Source: an uncultured Litoreibacter sp.
Lineage (GTDB): Bacteria > Pseudomonadota > Alphaproteobacteria > Rhodobacterales > Rhodobacteraceae
DNA: 64,000 bases
Direction: 5' to 3'
Assembly: GCA_947501685.1 (NCBI GenBank)
Contig: CANMWQ010000001.1
Span: 124,001-188,000 of the forward strand
Part shown: positions 57,948 through 64,000 of the stretch, one piece after another
Layout of the letters: each line of letters starts with the position of its first letter
Position numbering within the stretch: the stretch's first letter is position 1
Notes under the pieces: generated by a model
Database searches by the model: none
The model's input: the letters and a program-made list of their open reading frames with translations, nothing else
What the model was told of the DNA's origin: nothing
Translations under genes and position numbers: made by a program

Positions 57948-59180
57948 ATGGCCAACGATCTTTTCAACAGCTTCATGACCGGCCCTGACGAACAGGGCCG
58001 TTTTGGCGATTTCGGCGGGCGGTTTGTCTCCGAGACGCTGATGCCGCTGATCCTTGAGCTTGAAGCGCAATATGAGCACGCCAAGACAGACCAGAGCTTC
58101 TGGGACGAGATGGATTTTCTGTGGAAGCACTATGTCGGACGGCCTTCGCCGCTTTACCACGCCGAACGGCTGACGGAGCATCTGGGCGGTGCCAAGATTT
58201 ACATGAAGCGCGACGAGCTGAACCACACCGGCGCGCATAAGATCAACAATGTGCTGGGTCAGATCATTCTGGCGCGTCGCATGGGCAAGACCCGCATCAT
58301 CGCCGAAACCGGCGCGGGCCAGCACGGTGTGGCCACCGCCACCGTCTGCGCCAAGTTCGGGTTGAAATGCGTGGTCTATATGGGCGCGCATGATGTGGAG
58401 CGCCAAGCCCCCAATGTCTTTCGGATGCGCTTGCTGGGTGCAGAGGTTGTGCCTGTGACCTCTGGCCGTGGCACCCTGAAAGACGCGATGAACGATGCTC
58501 TGCGCGACTGGGTCACCAATGTGCGCGACACGTTTTATTGCATCGGCACGGTCGCAGGGCCGCACCCGTACCCCGCGATGGTCCGTGATTTCCAAGCCAT
58601 CATTGGCAAGGAAACCAAAGACCAGATGCAGGAGGCCGAGGGCCGTTTGCCTGACACGGTGATCGCCGCAATCGGCGGCGGGTCTAACGCGATGGGATTG
58701 TTCTTCCCGTTCCTCGACGACAAAGACGTGGCCATCATCGGCGTGGAGGCTGGCGGCAAGGGCGTCAACGCCAAGATGGAGCACTGCGCCTCCCTGACTG
58801 GTGGCCGCCCCGGCGTGCTGCATGGCAACCGCACCTATCTGCTGCAAGATGACGATGGGCAAATTCTTGAAGGGTTCTCCATCTCGGCGGGGCTGGACTA
58901 TCCCGGCATCGGGCCGGAGCACGCATGGCTCCACGAAATTGGCCGGGCGCAATATGTCTCCATCACGGATGTGGAGGCGCTTGAGGCATTCCAGCTCTGC
59001 TGCGAGCAGGAGGGCATCATTCCGGCGCTAGAGCCCTCCCACGCCCTGGCGCATGTGATGAAAATCGCGCCGACGCTGCCCAAGGACCACATCCTGTGCA
59101 TGAATATGTGCGGCCGGGGCGACAAGGACATCTTCACCGTCGCCAAGGCGCTGGGCTTCGAGATGGGTGAGTTCGCCTAA
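57948..59180 (+). CDS. trpB: Tryptophan synthase beta subunit
   Basis: 410 residues. Condenses indole and serine with PLP. The PLP lysine is K98 in [20 protein letters not shown] and the GGGSNAMG phosphate loop (about 241-248) are intact. The start at 57948 is seven bases after the AGGGGAGG ribosome site; the alternative at 57942 is too close. trpA is not in the window; no gene follows in the same unit. Confidence 0.96.
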   Translation: MANDLFNSFMTGPDEQGRFGDFGGRFVSETLMPLILELEAQYEHAKTDQSFWDEMDFLWKHYVGRPSPLYHAERLTEHLGGAKIYMKRDELNHTGAHKINNVLGQIILARRMGKTRIIAETGAGQHGVATATVCAKFGLKCVVYMGAHDVERQAPNVFRMRLLGAEVVPVTSGRGTLKDAMNDALRDWVTNVRDTFYCIGTVAGPHPYPAMVRDFQAIIGKETKDQMQEAEGRLPDTVIAAIGGGSNAMGLFFPFLDDKDVAIIGVEAGGKGVNAKMEHCASLTGGRPGVLHGNRTYLLQDDDGQILEGFSISAGLDYPGIGPEHAWLHEIGRAQYVSITDVEALEAFQLCCEQEGIIPALEPSHALAHVMKIAPTLPKDHILCMNMCGRGDKDIFTVAKALGFEMGEFA

Positions 59181-59322
59181 CCATTTCAATTCGGCAGACC
59201 AGACTGAGGCCATCCGGTTACACCGCCGGGTGGCCTTTCTCTTTGCCGAATGCAGGCTAACTGTCGCCCGATTTCGCAGCTAGCCTTCCACAACGCAGCA
59301 GCAATCCCCAAAGGCCCGCACC

Positions 59323-59979
59323 ATGTTCGGCACTGAAAACCCTGTCTTTGAATTCCGTGGCCCATGGGGCGTTCCTATCCAAATCGGCGGCAGCTTGATG
59401 CTGCTCGCGCTGATCTTTGTACCCCTCGGCGGGTCCTCTGATATGATGTTCTACGGGTTGATCTCCTTTGCGATGCTGATCGCCTCGATCTTTCTGCACG
59501 AGCTGGGCCATGCATGGGGCTGCCTGATCCAAGGCATCCCGGTGCGCCGCATCATGCTTTATGGCGGTGGCGGGTTTTGCGAGCGCTCGGCCAACGCGAC
59601 CCCCTATGAAGAAGAGCTGATCGTCGCCATGGGGCCGATCGCTAATTTGGCGATCTGGGCCGTGGCCTCATTGTTGTCCCCAATGATGGCCGACCCGACG
59701 CTGGCATGGGCGCTGTATTGGCTTTCGCAAATGAACCTGTTTCTGGCACTCTTCAACCTGTTGCCCGTGATGCCACTGGACGGCGGCAAACTGTTTCAAC
59801 TGGCATTGATGCGCGTCATGCCGCCCTATGCCGCGACGCGGTTGGCCGGATGGGTTGGCCTCTTCATGACGGTGCTTTGGATCCCGATGATGATCTGGGT
59901 TTTTCTCACGCTGGGCTTCGTGCTGTTCTTCATCCCGCCCTTCGCGCTGCATGTGAAAATGACGCGGGCGTCGCGCTAA
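59323..59979 (+). CDS. Site-2 protease family (M50) membrane protein
   Basis: 218 residues with five to six hydrophobic segments. The zinc motif is HELGH at H59-H63 in LHELGHAWG, and the second M50 motif is LLPVMPLDGGK near 145-155 with the Asp ligand. These intramembrane proteases cleave membrane-bound regulators or signal remnants. It is convergent with the DUF2237 gene; the two stops overlap by four bases. Confidence 0.9.
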   Translation: MFGTENPVFEFRGPWGVPIQIGGSLMLLALIFVPLGGSSDMMFYGLISFAMLIASIFLHELGHAWGCLIQGIPVRRIMLYGGGGFCERSANATPYEEELIVAMGPIANLAIWAVASLLSPMMADPTLAWALYWLSQMNLFLALFNLLPVMPLDGGKLFQLALMRVMPPYAATRLAGWVGLFMTVLWIPMMIWVFLTLGFVLFFIPPFALHVKMTRASR

Positions 59980-60353
59980 CCCGTAGGCAGCGCGTAGAGC
60001 GACAGCACTTCCAAAGACACAATGTCCAAGGCCCGCTGATGCGTCGCCCCAAGATTAACACGCGGGGCCGCGCCCTCGTCATGGGCCTGCAGGAACCGCG
60101 ACGCACATAGGCACCATTGATCGCCGGGTTTCAGCCCTGCAAAGCCAAACTCCGGGCGCGGGGTGGAGAGATCATTGCCAAGGTATTTTGACAGTGCCAG
60201 AAACTCCGCCGTCATGACCGCGCAAACTGTGTGGCTGCCTTGATCCATTGGGCCGGTGTCGCAGCATCCATTTCGGAAAAAGCCGGTCACCGGGTCTTTG
60301 GAGCAGGTTTCCAACGGCGCACCGAGCACGTTAAGGGAGGGGTCCATGTTCAT
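59976..60353 (-). CDS. DUF2237 family protein
   Basis: 125 residues. Family pattern: NVLGAPLETCSKDPVTGFFRNGCCDT (about 8-33), SHTVCAVMTAEFLALSKYLGNDLSTP (about 40-65), and GDQWCLCASRFLQA (about 77-90). Conserved cysteines suggest a metal-binding fold. Function unknown. Its start overlaps the end of the serine hydrolase gene upstream on the minus strand by four bases, so they are co-transcribed. Confidence 0.9.
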   Translation of the reverse strand: MNMDPSLNVLGAPLETCSKDPVTGFFRNGCCDTGPMDQGSHTVCAVMTAEFLALSKYLGNDLSTPRPEFGFAGLKPGDQWCLCASRFLQAHDEGAAPRVNLGATHQRALDIVSLEVLSLYALPTG

Positions 60354-61510
60354 TGCGTCACCTCTCTTGTGATCAGGCGGAATATTTCGACATTCTGTTC
60401 GCTCACGCCGGCGTCGCGAAACTTGCGATCCGCGGCGGTGGTCGCGATCACAACGCCTGCTGACCGATCAATATAGACGTATTGGCCGTAAATTCCACGT
60501 GCCATGAATTGCCCCGGCTGCGCGCCGACGGGGATCCACCATTGATAGCCATACCCGATCTCTCCGGGCGCAGTGGGGGCGGAGGGCGCGGTGCTTTCAG
60601 CGACCCATGCGGCGGGCACAATCTGACGCTCTCCCAAGCGGCCATTTTGCAGAAACATCAGCCCCAACCGGGCATAGTCGCGCGTGGTCAGGTTCAGCCC
60701 GCCCAAGGCGAAAGCCACACCATCGCCGTCCGTTAGGTAATAGGGCGAGGCCTCCAGCCCCATCGGCGCGATCAGCTTTTCCTGCATGCCCTCGATCAGC
60801 GACTTGCCTGTGGCCGCGCGCAGCACCATGCCAAGCACATGCGTGTCGATTGATGTGTATTCCCATTCCTGCCCCGGTGGGCGCGTGGTTTCCGTCAGCC
60901 CCGTGGCAAACCCGTCCATCGTGCCACCCAAGGCCAGCACGCGTCCCATGCGGTTGATGTCGCTGTCATACTCCAGATAATCCTCGTCGAAGGTGATGCC
61001 GGATGACATTTGCAACACGTTGCGGATCGTGGCTGCGTCGTAGGCCGTGCCCTTGAGGCTCGGGACGAACTCGGTCACCTGCGCGTCGAGATCGGGGATC
61101 ACCCCCTCGCTGACCGCAATGCCAAAGAGCGCGGACAGAAAGCTTTTCGCCACCGACCAGCCGATGCGGCGGTCACTGGGCAGCGTTGTCTTGTAATACT
61201 GCTCCACCACCACGGCGCCGTCTTTCAGCACCAGAAGGGAGGTTACATCCCGCGCCTCAACCCAGTCTTTCACGGCGCGCGGCATAGCCACTTGCGCGCC
61301 CGGCGGCAGCGGAGTTACGGCTGCGTCGCCGCGGTCCAGCTCGGCCCAGAGAAAGGCTTTGTTCATGTTCGAGAAATTGCCGACGATCTTGCCCTCATCA
61401 AAAAGGGTGTTCACGGCCAGTAGGCGGGTGATCTCCTCTCGCTTCCAAAGGCCCAGAGCCACCGCCCCGAGGGCGACGGCGATCACGACCCTCAAGAGCC
61501 AGCGTTTCAT
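60350..61510 (-). CDS. Serine hydrolase, class C beta-lactamase-like
   Basis: 386 residues. N-terminal hydrophobic anchor (about 5-21), then a penicillin-binding/beta-lactamase fold: catalytic S119-V-A-K122 in GWSVAKSFLSALFG, the YxN-type block at EYTSIDTHVLGMVL, and YGYQWW near 330. It may be an esterase or D,D-peptidase rather than a resistance enzyme; the family includes many uncharacterised members. The stop overlaps the DUF2237 start, the start overlaps pth, so three genes form one operon. Confidence 0.85.
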   Translation of the reverse strand: MKRWLLRVVIAVALGAVALGLWKREEITRLLAVNTLFDEGKIVGNFSNMNKAFLWAELDRGDAAVTPLPPGAQVAMPRAVKDWVEARDVTSLLVLKDGAVVVEQYYKTTLPSDRRIGWSVAKSFLSALFGIAVSEGVIPDLDAQVTEFVPSLKGTAYDAATIRNVLQMSSGITFDEDYLEYDSDINRMGRVLALGGTMDGFATGLTETTRPPGQEWEYTSIDTHVLGMVLRAATGKSLIEGMQEKLIAPMGLEASPYYLTDGDGVAFALGGLNLTTRDYARLGLMFLQNGRLGERQIVPAAWVAESTAPSAPTAPGEIGYGYQWWIPVGAQPGQFMARGIYGQYVYIDRSAGVVIATTAADRKFRDAGVSEQNVEIFRLITREVTQ

Positions 61511-62196
61511 TTGAACTTGTCCATCAGCTTTTGCATCGCGCTGCGCGTGTCCTCAGGCTTAGGCTCAACGGCGGCAGGCTCGGGCTTCGCGACCGGCTTT
61601 GGCTTTGATGTTGTCGTGGAGGACCGCGCAGGGGCCAGCCGCAGGGACACTGCGTTTAAAAACCGCCCCGTGTCGCCGCCCGCCAGATGCGCGATCCCGT
61701 CGGAGATGCCGCGCAGCATGTCGTCCAGCCACTCCTGATCCGCTTTCGCAAAGTCATGCAGCACGTAACCCGGTACGCGGTCTTTGTGGCCGGGATGGCC
61801 CACACCCATGCGGACCCGGTCGTAATGCGGCCCGATATGCTCATGGATGGAACGCAGCCCGTTATGCCCCGCATGGCCGCCGCCCGCCTTGCAGCGCAGC
61901 TTGCCGGGGGCGAGATCAATCTCGTCATGAAACACGGTCACATCTGTGCTGTCGAGCTTGTAGAAACGCATGGCCTCGCCCACCGATTGGCCCGACTTGT
62001 TCATGAAGGTTGTGGGTTTCAGCAGCACGATCTTCTCAGAGCCCAGACGGCCTTCGCTGACCTGCCCCTGAAACTTTGATTTCCACGGCCCAAACCCATG
62101 ATCTTGCGCCACCCCGTCCAGCGCCATGAAGCCAATATTATGCCGGTGGCCCGCATATTTCGCGCCGGGATTTCCGAGGCCTGCAAAGAGTTTCAT
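61507..62196 (-). CDS. pth: Peptidyl-tRNA hydrolase
   Basis: 229 residues. Frees tRNA from peptidyl-tRNA. Motifs: GLGNPGAKYAGHRHNIGFMALD (7-27, catalytic H19), FMNKSGQSVGEAMRFY, FHDEIDLAPGKLRCKAGGGHAGHNGLRS. The core ends near 185; a Pro/Lys/Glu-rich tail of about 35 residues is extra. The ATG at 62194-62196 is chosen; the frame is open to 62274 but that part is opposite the FkbM gene. Overlaps the hydrolase gene by four bases. Confidence 0.94.
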   Translation of the reverse strand: MKLFAGLGNPGAKYAGHRHNIGFMALDGVAQDHGFGPWKSKFQGQVSEGRLGSEKIVLLKPTTFMNKSGQSVGEAMRFYKLDSTDVTVFHDEIDLAPGKLRCKAGGGHAGHNGLRSIHEHIGPHYDRVRMGVGHPGHKDRVPGYVLHDFAKADQEWLDDMLRGISDGIAHLAGGDTGRFLNAVSLRLAPARSSTTTSKPKPVAKPEPAAVEPKPEDTRSAMQKLMDKFK

Positions 62197-62267
62197 GTCT
62201 GGATGCCATATTGTCGGGACGCCGGGGCGCGGGTAAGATCTGCGCCATCTTAACAAGGTTTTTCTGC

Positions 62268-62960
62268 GTGGCACAATTCGAACTCAGCGGTGTTTCTCTG
62301 GAAGTCCCGGACCGGCTGCTGACCAAGCGCATCCGCGACAGGTTGGAGGCCGGAAAATACGAGGCCAACGAGGCCCGCGCCGCGCAATTGATGATCGATT
62401 ACGGCGACCGCGTTTTGGAACTGGGGGCAGGGGTGGGCTATGTCTCCTCCATCTGCGCGATGCTGGCGGGGGCGGGAAACGTCATGTCGGTGGAGGCCAA
62501 CCCACGCCTGCTGAACACCGCGCGCACCAATCTGGACCGCAACGATTGCGAAGAGACCGTGCTGCTGCATGGCGCGGTTGTTGGCGCGAAGGTCAAAGGC
62601 GACCGGATGCATCTGAAAGACGCGCATGCGTTCTGGGCGTCCTCTTTGGGCGCTGCGGAGGAGGAGGATACGATCAGCGTGCCTGCGTTGGTGCTGAGCG
62701 ACCTGTTGGAGGTCCACAAACCCACAGTGGTCATCATGGATGTGGAAGGCGCGGAGGCCGATCTGTTCGATACGCCATGGCCTGCATCCGTGCGGGTGGT
62801 GACGGTAGAGCTGCACCCGAACCGCTACCCCGACACGGTGATCAAACGCATCTTTGACGGGATGTCGGCCTCGGGGCTGATTTATGCGCCCCACCTGTCA
62901 CGCGGCGCTCTGGTCGGCTTTTGCAGGCAAGGGGCGCAGCTGGACGCATCTGGGACCTAG
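62268..62960 (+). CDS. FkbM family methyltransferase
   Basis: 230 residues from a GTG start (MAQFELSGVSLEVPDRL) with AAGG about ten bases upstream. The SAM-binding motif is DRVLELGAGVGYVSSI (about 46-61), followed by VEANPRLLNTARTNL and IMDVEGAEADLF, the FkbM family signature. FkbM enzymes O-methylate sugars or other small molecules. It is divergent from pth. Substrate unknown; surface glycan methylation is a possibility. Confidence 0.84.
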   Translation: MAQFELSGVSLEVPDRLLTKRIRDRLEAGKYEANEARAAQLMIDYGDRVLELGAGVGYVSSICAMLAGAGNVMSVEANPRLLNTARTNLDRNDCEETVLLHGAVVGAKVKGDRMHLKDAHAFWASSLGAAEEEDTISVPALVLSDLLEVHKPTVVIMDVEGAEADLFDTPWPASVRVVTVELHPNRYPDTVIKRIFDGMSASGLIYAPHLSRGALVGFCRQGAQLDASGT

Positions 62961-62987
62961 CCGCGGCAAAAGCCAAGGAACAACAAA

Positions 62988-63016
62988 AAAGGCGAGGCCG
63001 CCATGGCCCCGCCTTT
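62988..63016 (-). terminator. Terminator after rplY
   Basis: On the minus strand AAAGGCGGGGCC (from 63016) pairs with GGCCTCGCCTTT (to 62988) with one G-U pair and a 5-base loop, then a T-run. Typical rho-independent terminator. Confidence 0.88.
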
Positions 63017-63042
63017 CAATATCGTGGTGATGGTCGGAAGAG

Positions 63043-63705
63043 CTACTCTTCGCCGCCCTCTGCAGCTTCGGCTTCTGGTGCCGCATCTTCTGCGCCATCC
63101 TCTGCCTCGTCCTCGTCGTCGCTGGCAGATTTCAGACCGGATGGGGCCTGAATGTTCGCAATAACGAAGTCGCGGTCGATGGTTGGCTTGGAGCCGTCGG
63201 GCAACGTGACCGAAGAGATCGAGACGTTGTCGCCAATGCCCAGCTCAGAGACGTCGATGGTGATGCTGTCCGGAATGTCAGACGCGGTCACAACCAGCTC
63301 AACCTCAGGACGCACCAGCGACAGCACGCCGCCTTGGGTCAGGCCTGGGCTCTGTTCCTCGCCGGTCACTTCAACCGGGATGAACAGCGCAATTTTCGTG
63401 TTGCGCTTCAGGCGCAGCAGGTCGATATGCGTCGGCAGGTCTTTGACCACGTCGCGCTGCACGTTCCGACAGATGACGCGTACATCTTCCGCGCCTTCCA
63501 TCTTCAGGTTGAACAGTGTCGCGAGGAAGCGGCCCTCTTTCAACTTTTTGAACAGCACGTTGAAGGGGATCTGAATAGCTTGCGGGTCAACCCCGCCGCC
63601 ATAGACCACGCCGGGCACCATGCCATTACGACGTGCAGAGCGGGCGGCCCCCTTGCCTGTCCCCGCGCGTGGCTCAACTCCAAGATCAGGGATCTCTTTT
63701 GCCAT
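63043..63705 (-). CDS. rplY: 50S ribosomal protein L25/Ctc
   Basis: 220 residues. N-terminal L25 domain (about 8-95: [25 protein letters not shown]) and TL5/Ctc C-terminal domain (about 100-185: [15 protein letters not shown]..., [14 protein letters not shown]). The last 30 residues are almost all Glu, Asp and Ala. It binds 5S rRNA. It is the long Ctc type. Terminator at 62988-63016; upstream the ribosome site TGGAGAA lies before the ATG at 63703-63705. Confidence 0.96.
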   Translation of the reverse strand: MAKEIPDLGVEPRAGTGKGAARSARRNGMVPGVVYGGGVDPQAIQIPFNVLFKKLKEGRFLATLFNLKMEGAEDVRVICRNVQRDVVKDLPTHIDLLRLKRNTKIALFIPVEVTGEEQSPGLTQGGVLSLVRPEVELVVTASDIPDSITIDVSELGIGDNVSISSVTLPDGSKPTIDRDFVIANIQAPSGLKSASDDEDEAEDGAEDAAPEAEAAEGGEE

Positions 63706-63851
63706 GTGAATTCTCCATAGGTTATGCGGCTGCCTCCAAGGGTGTCGGGCCGCGTGAAACCGTGCGTATAGGCGCGAATCGAATGCATGGAAAGGGCTTT
63801 GTTGCCTTTGCGTATTGAGTGTTCTGCCCCTTGTGACTAACGCTTAGCCCT

Positions 63852-64000
63852 ATGTCCGTCCTCTCTGCCATTCGCGTCTCCCACGCCCCCGTTGCGGCCT
63901 TCGCGGTGGTGGGTCTGTTTTGGGGGGCGATGGCGGCGCTTGCGCCGCAGCTCAAGGCGCAGATTGGGGCCGATGATGCGACCTACGGGTTACTGTTGCT
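63852..64000 (+). CDS. MFS transporter, N-terminal part
   Basis: The first about 50 residues of a membrane protein reach the right edge: MSVLSAIRVSHAPVAAFAVV, then GLFWGAMAALAPQLKAQIGA, DDATYGLLLL. The first hydrophobic helix (about 13-33) followed by a PQLKAQIGADDATYGLLL loop is the pattern of major facilitator superfamily members of the YbjJ/FucP type, whose loop carries LxxxxGxxxxxxG-like spacing. The rest is off the edge; the substrate is unknown. Confidence 0.65.
   Translation, partial: MSVLSAIRVSHAPVAAFAVVGLFWGAMAALAPQLKAQIGADDATYGLLL

Noticed and set aside
60350-61510. Antibiotic-resistance beta-lactamase
   Set aside because: It has the SxxK fold but no Lys-Thr-Gly triad that I can see and lies in a housekeeping operon; a generic serine hydrolase is the safer call.
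1-64000. tRNA, rRNA, tmRNA or other large structural RNA genes
   Set aside because: None recognised by eye in the gaps; a covariance search would be needed to exclude small ones.

Overview
The window is high-GC chromosomal DNA that reads as an alphaproteobacterium of the Rhodobacteraceae (Roseobacter lineage). The evidence is the GcrA cell-cycle regulator, a SAM/SAH-type riboswitch in front of metK, VPLPA-CTERM surface proteins, a DUF5928-type GT14 glycosyltransferase, orphan Hint-domain and NDUFS6-like zinc-finger proteins, and the order rpsA-ihfB-lapA-trpF-trpB. I see no rRNA, tRNA, CRISPR array, prophage or transposase gene. Most of the window is ordinary core genome; accessory material lies mainly between about 2.0 and 8.9 kb.

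Layout. 1-1841: edge of a histone-deacetylase-like gene, an M48 lipoprotein protease and a diacylglycerol kinase. 2-5 kb: accessory stretch with a Hint-domain protein, a CDGSH iron-sulfur protein, a Tat-signal/winged-helix protein, a REP-like inverted repeat, and two AT-richer segments each headed by a copy of a diverged 160-200 bp direct repeat (one carries a pyrophosphatase-like gene, the other a small membrane protein). 5-11 kb: rimO, a VPLPA-CTERM protein, a pentapeptide-repeat membrane protein whose gene holds a 46-bp palindrome and 33-bp tandem repeats, and an AsmA protein. 11-18 kb: gcrA, argD-argF, an RraA-like gene, a fasciclin protein, a thioesterase and the divergent metF/metR pair with an inverted repeat between them. 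18-22.2 kb: acyltransferase, sulfotransferase and glycosyltransferase genes, probably for surface glycans, then a HIT protein. 22.3-25.3 kb: zinc-finger protein and polA. 26.5-33.3 kb: a MoxR/DUF58/BatA-like/GATase-like operon. 34.5-38.4 kb: glcDEF glycolate oxidase behind a GntR-type palindrome.

38.4-49.9 kb: trypsin-like protease, a heat-shock gene with an RpoH-like promoter and ROSE-like leader, a MarR regulator, then miaB - two paralogous small exported proteins - phoH - 44-codon ORF - ybeY - corC - lnt - riboswitch - metK - trmB. 50.1-59.2 kb: aroA - membrane protein - cmk - phytase-like esterase - rpsA - ihfB - lapA - trpF - CTERM gene - trpB. 59.3-64 kb: M50 protease, DUF2237, serine hydrolase, pth, FkbM methyltransferase, rplY and the start of an MFS transporter.

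Functional links: metF, metR and the SAM-controlled metK form a methionine/SAM theme; rimO and miaB are paralogous methylthiotransferases; ybeY, phoH, rpsA, rplY, pth and trmB serve translation and RNA quality control. A dispersed hairpin repeat family appears downstream of several genes (about 11.0, 15.6, 25.3 and 50.0 kb). The most interesting loci are the repeat-headed segments at 3.6-4.9 kb, the 46-bp palindrome inside the pentapeptide gene, the proposed RpoH/ROSE-type leader of hsp20, and the regulatory palindromes before metR, glcD, marR and the trp-embedded CTERM gene. All motif calls were made by eye; no database search was run.
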